48,800 nt of DNA from Candidatus Sumerlaeota bacterium (GTDB lineage: Bacteria; Sumerlaeota; Sumerlaeia; UBA8349): positions 1 to 48,800 of the forward strand of contig JAFGFN010000048.1 in the NCBI GenBank assembly GCA_016931035.1, in the 5' to 3' direction. This document shows positions 27,295-35,013 of the stretch, piece by piece (positions within the stretch are counted from its first letter, which is position 1; each line of letters begins with the position of its first letter). The position numbers and the translations under genes are program-made. The notes below the pieces were generated by a model that worked only from the letters and a program-made list of their open reading frames with translations, made no database searches and was not told where the DNA came from.

Positions 27295-28998
27295 ATGAGA
27301 CGGTCGGCCGGAAGCGGCGCGCACTGGGGGGAGGCGAACACGCGACGCCGAGCCGTGTCGTTGCGCCTCGCCACATTGCTGGCGATTCTTCTCTGGCCCG
27401 GCGTCGGCCATGCGACGCTGATCCTGTCGGAAATCGCCGATCCCCTGGACAAGTATCGCGCCCGTTTCGTCGAGATCGCCAACACGGGCGACACGACCTC
27501 GACTCTCGAAGGTTGGGCGCTGCGTCGATACTCGAACGGCTCGACCTCCTACGCCGAAGTGAACCTCGCCTCCGTCGATCCGCTCCTCCCCGGCGACTCG
27601 CTCGTCGTCGCCTACAACGCCGCGGCGTTCGAGACCTTCTTCGGACAAACCGCCGACATGTACAACGGCTACGTTTCGGGCAACGGCAACGATGTCTACG
27701 AGCTGACTTTCAACGGCGGGCGAGTCGATATCTATGGCCAAGTGGGAGTGAACGGTTCCGGGACGGATTGGGACTATCAAGACTCGGTCGCGGCGCGCCG
27801 CTCGTCGGCGACTTCGCCCTCGACCGTCTGGCAGGCCTCGGAATGGGCAATCGTCCCTTCGGCGCCGCGCCAACCGATGACTCCGGGAGACCACGCTTTC
27901 GGTCCCGGAGCCCAGAACCCCGATGCCGTCGTTCTCCTCCCCGAGGTCGCGTTCGGTTCGGTCGAGCCCGGCGCGCACACGGTTCGTTCGCTGGTCGTCT
28001 ACAACATGCCATCCAGCTCTTCGGACCTCGCGGTGTCGGGACTCGCCTTCGCGGGAGGAGATTCGGCGTTCTCGCTCTACGAATTCACCGGTCCCGTCTC
28101 TCTCGCGCCCGGCGAGCGCACCGATCTCACAATCGAATTCGCGCCCGATTCCGCCTCCACCCCCGGCTTCGAATTCACCGCCGTCGCGGGACTGCTGTGC
28201 AACGATCCCTTGCCCCCTCTCGTATCGTTTCGAGGGCGAACGCGCAACGATCGGTCGGTATCCTACATCCGAGAGCAGTGTCAGGGAACCGATCCGCCCG
28301 GCCCGGAGGTCTATTCGCTCAACGGCGCGATCGTCACGGCGCAAGGACTGACCGCCGGCTGGTGGGCGGCGCAGGACTATGCCGCGCCGCTGGACTCGAC
28401 TCCCGACACCGGAGCGTGGGTCATCGACTCATCGAACGAGTTCGAGAATCAAGGCGTGCGAATGGGCGACCGGATTCGTCTCGACGTGCGCGCGCTGCGC
28501 GTTCGGGGGATGGTCTGCCTTCAAGCGATCGAGGGAACGTTGGAGATCGTCAGTCGCGAGAACCCGCTGCCCGAACCTTACGCGATCGCCTCGCTCGGCG
28601 ATCTGAACGATGCATGCGAAGGACTATTGATCGGCATCCCACGCGCGTGGATCGCGAACGGCGGAAACGACGCCGCCCGATGGCAGGAAGGGGTCGCGTA
28701 CACGCTCAGCGACGGATCGAAGTCGGCGCCTCTTCACGTCGCGCGAGGCTGCGCCGATTGGAACCTAAGACCTCGTCCCGCGAACTCGACGCCTTTCCAG
28801 CTCGTCGGCGTCGGAGTCCAGACGGATTCCTCCTGGCCGGGTACGGAAGGATCGGACTACGGCATCGCGGCGCGGGGCGGACGCTGCGGCAACGGCTCGG
28901 CGACCTGGGCGGGCATCGACGACACCGAAACCGACGTCTGTCTGCCCGACGGCATCGCGGTCGGCGAAGCCGTCCGCAATCCGTGGATTCACGAATGA
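27295..28998 (+). CDS. Secreted lamin-tail-domain protein with an ASH-like domain
   Basis: 567 residues. An N-terminal signal segment (LRLATLLAILLWPGVGHA, cut near 40) leads into a lamin-tail domain (about 41-160): LILSEIADPLDKYRARFVEI and LEGWALRRYSNGS, followed by GDSLVVAYN. Around 215-320 an immunoglobulin-like segment of the 'choice-of-anchor D/ASH' type is suggested by VAFGSVEPGAHTVRSLVVYN and LAPGERTDLTIEFAP. The rest (about 330-560) contains a nucleic-acid-binding-like beta barrel region (VYSLNGAIVTAQGL, GDRIRLDVRALRVRGMVCLQ). Such proteins are exported to the surface or medium; the role is not known. It ends 5 bases before the convergent VanZ-like gene. Confidence 0.7.
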   Translation: MRRSAGSGAHWGEANTRRRAVSLRLATLLAILLWPGVGHATLILSEIADPLDKYRARFVEIANTGDTTSTLEGWALRRYSNGSTSYAEVNLASVDPLLPGDSLVVAYNAAAFETFFGQTADMYNGYVSGNGNDVYELTFNGGRVDIYGQVGVNGSGTDWDYQDSVAARRSSATSPSTVWQASEWAIVPSAPRQPMTPGDHAFGPGAQNPDAVVLLPEVAFGSVEPGAHTVRSLVVYNMPSSSSDLAVSGLAFAGGDSAFSLYEFTGPVSLAPGERTDLTIEFAPDSASTPGFEFTAVAGLLCNDPLPPLVSFRGRTRNDRSVSYIREQCQGTDPPGPEVYSLNGAIVTAQGLTAGWWAAQDYAAPLDSTPDTGAWVIDSSNEFENQGVRMGDRIRLDVRALRVRGMVCLQAIEGTLEIVSRENPLPEPYAIASLGDLNDACEGLLIGIPRAWIANGGNDAARWQEGVAYTLSDGSKSAPLHVARGCADWNLRPRPANSTPFQLVGVGVQTDSSWPGTEGSDYGIAARGGRCGNGSATWAGIDDTETDVCLPDGIAVGEAVRNPWIHE

Positions 28999-29002
28999 CA
29001 CG

Positions 29003-29419
29003 TCACGGATAACGCTTCGTCCGACACCGGTGAACCACACTCCACCAGACCCCCACTCCGATCGCGACCCCGATCGCGTCGGCCGCCAGATCGTAGGCCG
29101 AACAGATGCGGTCCGGCACGAACCGCTGGCGCCACTCGTCCGAGACCCCGTACAGAATCCCGATGGCGAGAGACGTCGCCGCCCAACGAACCAAACGCGG
29201 CGGGAGCAACCACTCGTCGCGCCCGGCGCGCAAGATGAGCGCCCCCAACAGAGCGTAGGCCACCATGTGTTCCCACTTGTCGGCGAACGGAACGGGAAGA
29301 CGCGGAAGCGGCGTGGTTCCGGGGAGAGACGAGAGCGCGAAGATGACTCCCGCCCACGCGACGGCGGGAAACACCCGGACCCAGAAGAAACGCTTGCGGC
29401 TTGGGGACGTAATGGGCAT
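29003..29419 (-). CDS. VanZ-like family membrane protein
   Basis: 138 residues with four hydrophobic segments. The family pattern is clear: FPAVAWAGVIFALSSLPG, DKWEHMVAYALLGALILR, and ILYGVSDEWRQRFVPDR followed by SAYDLAADAIGVAIG. AGAGG precedes the ATG. VanZ was first seen in a teicoplanin-resistance cluster, but most relatives are of unknown function in the cytoplasmic membrane. There is no glycopeptide-resistance gene nearby, so no resistance role is claimed. Confidence 0.88.
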   Translation of the reverse strand: MPITSPSRKRFFWVRVFPAVAWAGVIFALSSLPGTTPLPRLPVPFADKWEHMVAYALLGALILRAGRDEWLLPPRLVRWAATSLAIGILYGVSDEWRQRFVPDRICSAYDLAADAIGVAIGVGVWWSVVHRCRTKRYP

Positions 29420-29549
29420 TCGATCCTCTCAGGGAGAGACTATCGTGTTCAAATCGGGCGCGAGCGCTTTCTCCAAGAGGGACAAGACCGAGATATCCCT
29501 GCGAGCGAAAATCAACCGCGCCGATTTCCCCCCCTCCCGCGCCGCTCCC

Positions 29550-30233
29550 CTATCTCTTCTTCCGACGCAGGCGGCGAAGGGTTCGCTTCGCCGCCACTCG
29601 GGCCCGCATCAGAGGGGTGATCCGGCCCCCTTCGATGTGGACCCGGAGCTCGAGATAGAACCGCGACAACGATTTCAGAGTCAGCAAGAAGAGGTCGTCG
29701 CGTCCGTCGGTCTCGCCTCGGCACACGTGGTGGTGACACCCCACTGCCACCGTCTGCACCGGCACCACCATCTGGATCTTCGACAAATCGTTCACGTCGA
29801 GTTCCTTCTCCGCCGACTCGATCTTCATCATGGCCGCGCGGGCGCTGAGCTTGTCGCGCTCGTACTCCTCGTATCGCAGGGCGATCAGCTGGTCCCACGT
29901 CTCCAGATGTTCTTCCTCGAGACCGAGTTGCCTCAAGTTCTCGACGTACGCCCGAGAGACCTTCCGGCTCAGCCGGACGAGCTGGTCCTTGAAGTCGTCG
30001 GGCACCCGGAGGTCGGGCGCGTCGAACACCAGCATGATCAGCACCAGCGCCGAGACGACCAGCTCGTTGAAGATCCGATCCTGCTCGACCTGCTCGATCC
30101 GGTCGAACTCCGCCAGTCGCCGGAACTTCTTGTCCTGAAACAAATGAAACGCCCACCCTGCGGCCGCCTGCGCCAGATTCGCCGCGGCGGCATCGAGCAT
30201 CTTTTCGATGGAATCCAATTCCGGTTCGGTCAT
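29550..30233 (-). CDS. Uncharacterised helical protein
   Basis: 227 residues, not recognised. It has ATG start with GGGGAG 9 bases upstream. The sequence is mostly charged helix with one short hydrophobic stretch (ELVVSALVLIMLVFDAP) that may be buried and not membrane-spanning. A C-terminal region carries a GCHHHVCRGE cluster of His and Cys (about 177-186) that could bind metal, followed by a strongly basic tail (RVAAKRTLRRLRRKKR). It lies alone between the VanZ-like gene and the accessory region; codon use resembles the chromosomal neighbours. Confidence 0.65.
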   Translation of the reverse strand: MTEPELDSIEKMLDAAAANLAQAAAGWAFHLFQDKKFRRLAEFDRIEQVEQDRIFNELVVSALVLIMLVFDAPDLRVPDDFKDQLVRLSRKVSRAYVENLRQLGLEEEHLETWDQLIALRYEEYERDKLSARAAMMKIESAEKELDVNDLSKIQMVVPVQTVAVGCHHHVCRGETDGRDDLFLLTLKSLSRFYLELRVHIEGGRITPLMRARVAAKRTLRRLRRKKR

Positions 30234-30330
30234 GGGCGATCGCTCCCCGGGATACGGCCCCTCGTCGCCGCAAAGGAAAGGCCTGCGGGATCGCGAGATG
30301 TTGCGCGTGTCGGACAGACGAATCGAACGG

Positions 30331-30630
30331 CTAGGAGAGCCGCTGCCTCCACTTCTCCGGATCGCGAGAGCAATGGAACACGCAGTAGACAGTCACGGTG
30401 TTGCCGGCGTGCTCATAGAAGACGCTGTATGGAAAGCGCCTTACCAGTCCCCGGCGATAGGCGGCGTGGACAACGCCATGCATTTCGGGGTTTCGACAGA
30501 GAGATTGGATACAGGCGTCGACGCAACTCAAAGACTCCTCGCCCAGCCCCGGACGACGCTCCTCATACCACGCAAAGGCCTCATCGATGTCCTGCTCCAC
30601 CTCGGGTGCGAAAACAAGATCAACGAGCAT
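30331..30630 (-). CDS. ParE/RelE-superfamily toxin
   Basis: 99 residues. The ParE-type pattern is present: FAPEVEQDIDEAFAWYEERRPGLGEE, then RRGLVRRFPYSVFYEHAGNTVTVYCVFH and a final RDPEKWRQRL. ParE toxins poison gyrase, whereas RelE relatives cleave mRNA; the 'EAxxWYExxxPGLGxxF' type is usually grouped with ParE. The start overlaps the end of the PF09720-type antitoxin gene by 11 bases, the normal antitoxin-first operon arrangement. It is the first of three complete toxin-antitoxin modules within 4.3 kb. Confidence 0.88.
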   Translation of the reverse strand: MLVDLVFAPEVEQDIDEAFAWYEERRPGLGEESLSCVDACIQSLCRNPEMHGVVHAAYRRGLVRRFPYSVFYEHAGNTVTVYCVFHCSRDPEKWRQRLS

Positions 30631-30844
30631 GGCGAGCGCGAACTCTGTCTTGGATCTCGAGCCAGGAAAGCGCGGAACCTGGATTGCGAAGAAGATTCTG
30701 CTTTCGCCGTTCGATCTCTTTCGTCTGCCATTCGTACACCGGCACGTCGCCCGGCGTTGAGGCGACGTCGTCCCAGAGATCCTCCACGAGTTGGAGTTTC
30801 TCTGGCGTGCTGAGGTCGAAGACGGATGCGGCTGACGTATTCAT
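30620..30844 (-). CDS. Antitoxin of the addiction-module family PF09720
   Basis: 74 residues from the ATG at 30844, with AGGAT 7 bases upstream; a GTG two codons earlier is less likely. The pattern LSTPEKLQLVEDLWDDVA, then PVYEWQTKEIERRK and GSALSWLEIQDRVRAR, is typical of the short helical antitoxins found with ParE/RelE-like toxins (usual form: 'LxxxERLxLIExLWDSI...WxxELxxRxxxxxxGxxxxWExVxxxI'). It should neutralise the toxin encoded immediately downstream and repress the operon. Confidence 0.85.
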   Translation of the reverse strand: MNTSAASVFDLSTPEKLQLVEDLWDDVASTPGDVPVYEWQTKEIERRKQNLLRNPGSALSWLEIQDRVRARHAR

Positions 30845-30963
30845 GGTCACATCCTACCGGCTCCACGAGTTCGATTCAAGGAGGGATTTTGCGCCCGAAC
30901 TCTCGAAAGATGACACCCAAACGTTCCACACTGCCTGTCGTCTCATGCGTGGGACTGAAGTAC

Positions 30964-31830
30964 TTACTCCTCATCAAGGGAGTACTCCTTGACCTCTCTC
31001 ACCTTCCATTCACGAGTGCGAACAGGATCGGGGATCGTCTCCGGCATCGACTTCTTCAGTTCCGATTCGGACTCAGCCGTGAAGACAAGAAGCGAATACT
31101 TGCCCTTGTGCTTCTTGGCCTGCCGGTACTCGTTCTCGGTCGGTCGAATCACTGCTTTGGGCGAGTGGCGTCCCTTAACCTCGTACTTCAGATCGCCGCA
31201 TTCGATGTCCCAACCCAGGCATAGACGCGCCACATCCCTCGGTTTGGCTCCCTGCTTCCTGAGCCATGCAAGAGCCCTTTCTTCCGCCGCACGTCCCCAA
31301 ACAGGATCGGGTTTTGATGCCGCTCTGAAAGATCGTCTTGGTCTTCCTTTCGCCTTGGCTTTGGCTAGTCGCAACAGCCGATCTTCATTGCCGTGAACCC
31401 TGGCCACTGTCATCTGTAAGCCGACACCTTTCACTCTCAACGCCCTCTTGACCTCTTCTCGCGGTATCGCGCCAAGCCATCTAACCCTGCGTCGGTGTTG
31501 GAACGGACACTTGCGCTTCCCAATTCGCCCCGTCTGGAAATAGTCGGGCGAGGAGACTTCCCCAACATAGTAGCGGTTCTGCGTGCTGTCCGGCGTGATT
31601 AGCCGGTCTCCCTCTTTGATTTCGTTGCGAAACCGATGCAACGACCCCTTATCACTACCCCGCCGATCCCCACATCTCTCAAAGAGATCGTCGATCCCAT
31701 CTGCACTCCTGATTGCCGACAAATCGCCGATCCAACTCCAGCCGACCGCGACAAATCCACTTGAGTAGCACTCGCTAGCCTAGTCTTCTTCGGCACCTTC
31801 GGTTCGTACAAAAACCTGCCAGAGCGTCAT
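30964..31830 (-). CDS. DUF3883 (NO VEIN-type) nuclease-like protein, interrupted by an in-frame TAG at codon 17
   Basis: Read from the ATG at 31830 (AAAGGA upstream) the frame begins MTLWQVFVRTEGAEED, hits TAG at 31782-31780, and continues ASECYSSGFVAVGWSWIGDLS without a break to 30964. Both sides of the TAG match the N-terminal region of restriction-type proteins ('LWxVRAG...GFVAIGW'). Next comes RLITPDSTQNRYYVGEV with HRRRVRWLG, an N-terminal module of restriction-associated proteins. The C-terminal DUF3883 domain (about 180-260) has WGRAAEERALAWLRKQG, WDIECGDLKYEVKGRH (the D...EVK core of PD-(D/E)XK nucleases) and TENEYRQAKKHK. It may be a nonsense-mutated defence gene, translated from a TTG at 31722, or a sequencing error. 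Confidence 0.65.
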
Positions 31831-31899
31831 CTTCACGTTCGCGTGATCCTTTCTTCTCGACTCTCCTCATTGATATCCGGACCTCATATCTCAGCAAGG

Positions 31900-32277
31900 T
31901 CACGCTGCGTCGCTCATGGTGTCGTACGGCTGGATGAGGATATCGGACGAGATGCCGAGTCCTGTGTGAAGGTTGCGAATCATCTCCATCGTGAGAGGCC
32001 GCTTGCGGTTGAGCACTTCGGACACGCGGGCGCGGCTGCCGATATAGGGTTCAAGGTCGCGACGCGCGAGGCCGCGACTTTCCATGTGGTAGAGAATCGC
32101 CTCGATTGGGTCGGGGAGAGAAATGGCGTAGTGCTTCTCCTCGTATGCCGCGACCAGAGTAACCAGGACCTCCAGTCGGTCGCCTTCCGGGGTATCGGGT
32201 TGCGCGTCGAAATGGCGCTCGATCTCGCGAAGCGCGGCTTGATAGTCCGCTTCAGTCTTGATGGGTCTGATTCTCAT
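31900..32277 (-). CDS. higA: HigA-family antitoxin
   Basis: 125 residues from the ATG at 32277, directly preceded by GGAGGAG. An N-terminal segment (MRIRPIKTEADYQAALREIERHF) and a Cro/C1-type helix-turn-helix (AILYHMESRGLARRDLEPYI followed by GSRARVSEVLNRKRPLT) form the usual HigA plan. HigA binds and inhibits the HigB mRNA interferase and represses its own operon. The toxin gene comes first, 14 bases upstream, as usual for higBA. Confidence 0.92.
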   Translation of the reverse strand: MRIRPIKTEADYQAALREIERHFDAQPDTPEGDRLEVLVTLVAAYEEKHYAISLPDPIEAILYHMESRGLARRDLEPYIGSRARVSEVLNRKRPLTMEMIRNLHTGLGISSDILIQPYDTMSDAA

Positions 32278-32291
32278 GTCGTCTCCTCCTA

Positions 32292-32585
32292 TCAGATCGT
32301 TACCGCATCGATCCGGTCGTATTCGCGGTGGGCGCCGATGAACCGGACATACACAATGCAGTGCGCGTATTGAACCGCCGCGACAAGGCGGTAGTCGTTT
32401 CCCTTGATGTTGAACACCACCCGGTTGTTCGGCAGAAGGCTTGCGTTGCGGTAAACCCTCTTGATGTCGGCGGGGGAGTTCCACTCGGCGCGTTTCGTGT
32501 CCTCGTACCAAGCCTGCAAAGGATGGCGCGCATCGGGATGCCGCTCCCAAAACTCTCTCAGGGTTTTGCGCGACACAATCCGCAT
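32292..32585 (-). CDS. higB: HigB-family mRNA interferase toxin
   Basis: 97 residues, standard for the ribosome-dependent HigB group. It begins MRIVSRKTLREFWERHPDA and contains LQAWYEDTKRAEWNSPADIK, NNRVVFNIKGNDYRLVAAVQY and VYVRFIGAHREYDRID, all family features. The AGGAT ribosome binding site is 7 bases before the ATG. It is the first gene of the higBA pair; higA follows after 14 bases. Confidence 0.92.
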   Translation of the reverse strand: MRIVSRKTLREFWERHPDARHPLQAWYEDTKRAEWNSPADIKRVYRNASLLPNNRVVFNIKGNDYRLVAAVQYAHCIVYVRFIGAHREYDRIDAVTI

Positions 32586-32692
32586 GGCGAAATCCTACTC
32601 CGGTCCCATGCTGGGAGCAAGCCCTATTGTGTGGAAAACCGAGAAAGGGGGAATGATGCCCCAGGCTCTCGACCTGACTCTTTTGGCGGCGC

Positions 32693-33814
32693 CTATTCGA
32701 ACAGATCGCCTGCTTGCGGAGCGTGGCCGCCCGCACCGGAGGGCGCGATGCCGAGGTGTTCCCACGCCCGCCGAGTGGCCACCCGCCCCTGCGACGTGCG
32801 GTTCAGGAATCCGATCTGAATCAGGAAGGGCTCGAAGACCTCCTCGACCGTCTCGGGGTCTTCGCTGATAGCGACCGAGAGCGACTTGAGGCCGACCGGG
32901 CCGCCGTCGAACATCTCGATCAGGGTGCGAAGGAGCAGCCGGTCGCTGTCGTCCAGCCCGAGCGGATCGACCTGGAGCATCTCCATCGCCGCGCGCGCCA
33001 CCTCGGCCGTGATCGCGCCGTCGGCCCGCACCTGCGCATAGTCGCGCGCTCGCGCCAAGAGCCGATTCCCCACCCGCGGCGTGCGGCGCGAACGCTGAGC
33101 GATCTCGCGCGCCCCTTCCGCGTCGATCTCGACCCCCAAGACGCCCGCCGACCGCGTGACGATCCGGATCATCTCCTCGAGCGAATAGAACTGCAAACGG
33201 TGGGTGATCGGAAACCGGTCGCGCAACGGCGACGTCAACATCCCGGTGCGGGTGGTCGCGCCGACCAGGGTGAACGGCTGAAGCGGAATCTGGATCGAAC
33301 GTCCGTGCGCGCCCTGGTCCACCACGATGTCGATCAGGAAATCTTCCATCGCGGGATACAGGCACTCCTCGACGATCCGGTTGGTCCGATGAATCTCGTC
33401 GATAAAGAGGACGTCGCCCTTTTCGAGATTGGTCAGAATGCCGGCCAAGTCGCCGCGCCGCTCGAGAACGGGCCCCGCCGTCATGTGGAGCCCGACCCCC
33501 ATCTCGTGGGCGATGATGTGGGCCAGCGTCGTCTTGCCCAGGCCGGGCGGACCGTAGAGCAAGACGTGGTCGAGCGCCTCGCCGCGGCCGCGCGCCGCCT
33601 CGATCGCTAAGAGCAACTGTTCGACAATCCGCTCCTGACCCACGAAATCGGCCACGCAATGCGGACGAAGCGTCTTTTCCAGACGCGCGTCCTCGTCGCT
33701 CGCGCGCGACCCGATCACGCGCGGCTCGCGGTCGAGCGGTTCGCGGTCGCCCGACCCATGGTCGCCCGACCTGTGGTCGGCGGAATCCAAAGAATCGTTG
33801 CGTTCGGAGCTCAT
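32693..33814 (-). CDS. ruvB: Holliday junction branch-migration ATPase RuvB
   Basis: 373 residues from the ATG at 33814. The first ~45 residues are an unusual Asp/Arg/Gly-rich extension ([18 protein letters not shown]). Then come the canonical RuvB body with [12 protein letters not shown], Walker A GPPGLGKT at 88-95, Walker [10 protein letters not shown] with D140/E141, [17 protein letters not shown], and the C-terminal winged helix ending [15 protein letters not shown]. RuvB hexamers with RuvA drive branch migration at Holliday junctions. Neither ruvA nor ruvC is adjacent; ruvC lies about 14 kb away at 47871. The 5' part and leader of this gene are partly duplicated at 34890-35184. A short hairpin (GGGG/CCCC) with T-rich tail near 32640-32665 may terminate it. 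Confidence 0.96.
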   Translation of the reverse strand: MSSERNDSLDSADHRSGDHGSGDREPLDREPRVIGSRASDEDARLEKTLRPHCVADFVGQERIVEQLLLAIEAARGRGEALDHVLLYGPPGLGKTTLAHIIAHEMGVGLHMTAGPVLERRGDLAGILTNLEKGDVLFIDEIHRTNRIVEECLYPAMEDFLIDIVVDQGAHGRSIQIPLQPFTLVGATTRTGMLTSPLRDRFPITHRLQFYSLEEMIRIVTRSAGVLGVEIDAEGAREIAQRSRRTPRVGNRLLARARDYAQVRADGAITAEVARAAMEMLQVDPLGLDDSDRLLLRTLIEMFDGGPVGLKSLSVAISEDPETVEEVFEPFLIQIGFLNRTSQGRVATRRAWEHLGIAPSGAGGHAPQAGDLFE

Positions 33815-33930
33815 AAGGGGCTTCTCGTACGCTGTGCCCGCGAGATTTCTCGTATGGCGTACCCGCAAGGCTTCTCGTATGGTGTCCCCGCGAGTGTCTT
33901 CCTATGCGGCGCCCGCGAGGTTTCTCGTTT
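33815..33930. repeat. 25-bp tandem repeats in the ruvB leader, about 4.6 copies
   Basis: On the minus strand a 25-base unit beginning ATACGAGAARCCTCGCGG occurs at 33906-33930, 33881-33905, 33856-33880 and 33831-33855, with a partial unit up to the ruvB start. Units differ at several positions. A second array with one fewer unit lies at 35014-35102 in the duplicated leader. A single related copy in the other orientation precedes the O-antigen-ligase-like gene near 14030. The array lies between the ruvB promoter and its start codon, hence in the 5' UTR. Confidence 0.8.
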
Positions 33931-33966
33931 GGGGGGACTCGCCTAGCTCTCGCGCGAGCCTGGGCA

Positions 33967-33996
33967 AGAATACCCCGCTCTCCCGCCCCCCGGCAA
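33967..33996 (-). promoter_or_regulatory. Putative ruvB promoter
   Basis: TTGCCG (33996-33991) and TATTCT (33972-33967) on the minus strand are 18 bases apart; predicted start near 33960 and a leader of about 145 bases containing the 25-bp repeats. The same elements are conserved in the duplicated copy (35138-35167). Confidence 0.45.
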
Positions 33997-34073
33997 CGGC
34001 TTTCTCACGGCGGTTTGGAATAACGGAACACCCTCGCGGCAGGATTCTGACGAAGCCGGATCGCCGTGCCGGT

Positions 34074-34346
34074 TCATCCGGTCTTTTCCCCAAGGCGGCC
34101 GTTGATGTACTTGTGCAGGACGCTCGATATGAGCGTCTGGTAGGGCAAGCCCTCATCCAGGGCCTTCTTCTGAAAACGCACGACGTCGCGTTCCGCCATT
34201 CGGATATTGACACGCTTATCCTTGCGCAGGGTTGCCCGCGCCGACTCGCGATAGCGTTCCGCCTCGCGCCTGAAACTCGGAATCCGGCGCCATTCGCCCC
34301 GTTCTACCGATTCCAGAATGCCTTTCTCTTCCTTTGTCAGTCTCAT
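34074..34346 (-). CDS. brnA: BrnA-type antitoxin
   Basis: 90 residues. The C-terminal half (KDKRVNIRMAERDVVRFQKKALDEGLPYQTLISSVLHKYINGRL) is the ribbon-helix-helix DNA-binding domain of BrnA/CopG antitoxins. The N-terminal half (EEKGILESVERGEWRRIPSF) is the toxin-binding part. Its start overlaps the end of the toxin gene by 4 bases, the standard brnTA order with toxin first. It should neutralise BrnT and autorepress the operon. Confidence 0.88.
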   Translation of the reverse strand: MRLTKEEKGILESVERGEWRRIPSFRREAERYRESARATLRKDKRVNIRMAERDVVRFQKKALDEGLPYQTLISSVLHKYINGRLGEKTG

Positions 34347-34624
34347 TTCGATTCGCCTCCCAGATACTGCCGGGTCATCTTTCGACTCGGGATCGCGGTC
34401 TTGAGAAAGATAGCCTCGTCGTCCTCGACGAACGGCACGAGGAAGACATAACCTTCCACGTTCACGATAAAGACCCGCTGTCCCGGGTACGCCTTCGGAT
34501 TCGGGTGCTCGATGATGTCGAGCAGTCCGTCGTGGGTGATATGATAGACGATGTCTTCAAACGTGACGCCTCTCTCTTTGCGTAACCACTCGTTCTTCTC
34601 GTCGCCCCAGTCGAACGGTTTCAT
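34343..34624 (-). CDS. brnT: BrnT-family ribonuclease toxin
   Basis: 93 residues. The pattern FDWGDEKNEWLRKERGVTFEDIV, then PGQRVFIVNVEGYVFLVPFVEDD and IFLKTAIPSRKMTRQYLG, is that of BrnT, a RelE-like mRNA-cleaving toxin (usual start: 'FEWDxxKxxxNxxKHGVSFEEA', end: 'RIISARxAxxxExxxY'). Compared with the family it has Arg-Gly in place of the His-Gly near residue 18. It is encoded first in the pair, overlapping brnA. The start codon lies only about 7 bases from a good -10 sequence. Confidence 0.88.
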   Translation of the reverse strand: MKPFDWGDEKNEWLRKERGVTFEDIVYHITHDGLLDIIEHPNPKAYPGQRVFIVNVEGYVFLVPFVEDDEAIFLKTAIPSRKMTRQYLGGESK

Positions 34625-34630
34625 AACACA

Positions 34631-34659
34631 ATCCTATCACAATGTGTGCACTTTGGCAA
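34631..34659 (-). promoter_or_regulatory. brnTA promoter with candidate operator repeats
   Basis: TTGCCA (34659-34654) and TAGGAT (34636-34631) on the minus strand are 17 bases apart. Two CACAAT direct repeats (plus strand, 34627-34632 and 34638-34643) are 11 bases apart, one helical turn, and overlap the -10 region; they could be BrnA operators. The predicted start falls on the ATG at 34624, so the message may be leaderless; alternatively AGGAT is the ribosome binding site and the promoter lies further up. Confidence 0.45.
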
Positions 34660-34778
34660 CAGATTCTTCTCCCGGTTTCCGACGGTGGATCGTTCTCGTG
34701 GTAGGGTTTTGGGAAAGGCTGTCTCTGGCCATCGGATGAGGAATGCCCCCAATTCCTAACGTCATGGGTGAGCGGCAG

Positions 34779-34802
34779 TGTGAAGGCCGCCCGGCCTTCA
34801 CA
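34779..34802. other. Perfect 11-bp stem hairpin
   Basis: TGTGAAGGCCG and CGGCCTTCACA are separated by two bases. No T-tract follows on either strand. It lies between brnT and the ruvB remnant and could block transcription from the duplicated ruvB promoter or be a repeat-type palindrome. Confidence 0.5.
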
Positions 34803-34889
34803 TTGTACGCTCGACGCTGTTGCTGGGACCAGCTAGCTCCTCGCAAGTCTTTCCCGAAAGTGATCCTGCTTCCTCCTCGAGCCATAGGA

Positions 34890-35013
34890 GTCTTGCCCAG
34901 GCCGGGCGGACCGTAGAGCAAGACATGGTCGAGCGCCTCGCCGCGGTCGCGCGGTTCGCGGTCAAGCGACCCCGGTTAGCGGAATCGTAGGAATCGTCGC
35001 GTTCGGGGTTCAT
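34890..35013 (-). pseudogene. Truncated ruvB 5' copy
   Basis: From the ATG at 35013 the frame reads [15 protein letters not shown], matching the start of intact ruvB ([13 protein letters not shown]). After an internal deletion the DNA matches the ruvB Walker A region (33531-33594), but in a shifted frame: [11 protein letters not shown] is only in frame from a different start. The copy ends at 34890, after which the sequence is unrelated. It cannot give a working RuvB. Confidence 0.85.

Larger units (their letters stand above)
33781..34013. repeat. Direct duplication, copy 1 (native ruvB leader and 5' end)
   Basis: This stretch, covering the first codons of ruvB, the 25-bp repeat array and the promoter, is closely matched by 34980-35184 in the same orientation. 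The blocks 33930-34013 and 35103-35184 are nearly identical. A further ruvB internal block, 33531-33594 (Walker A region), is matched at 34890-34953. The two copies flank the brnTA module. Confidence 0.85.

Noticed and set aside
29003..29419. Glycopeptide-resistance gene (VanZ)
   Set aside because: Only the broad VanZ-like family is supported; no other resistance gene is nearby.
31599..31811. 70-codon frame overlapping the start of the DUF3883 gene
   Set aside because: The conserved 'GFVAVGW' and 'LWQVFVRTEGA' segments are in the other frame, which runs through the TAG.
33815..33930. Regular repeats that might be a CRISPR array
   Set aside because: The 25-bp units are directly adjacent with no spacers, vary in sequence and lie in a gene leader; no cas genes are present.
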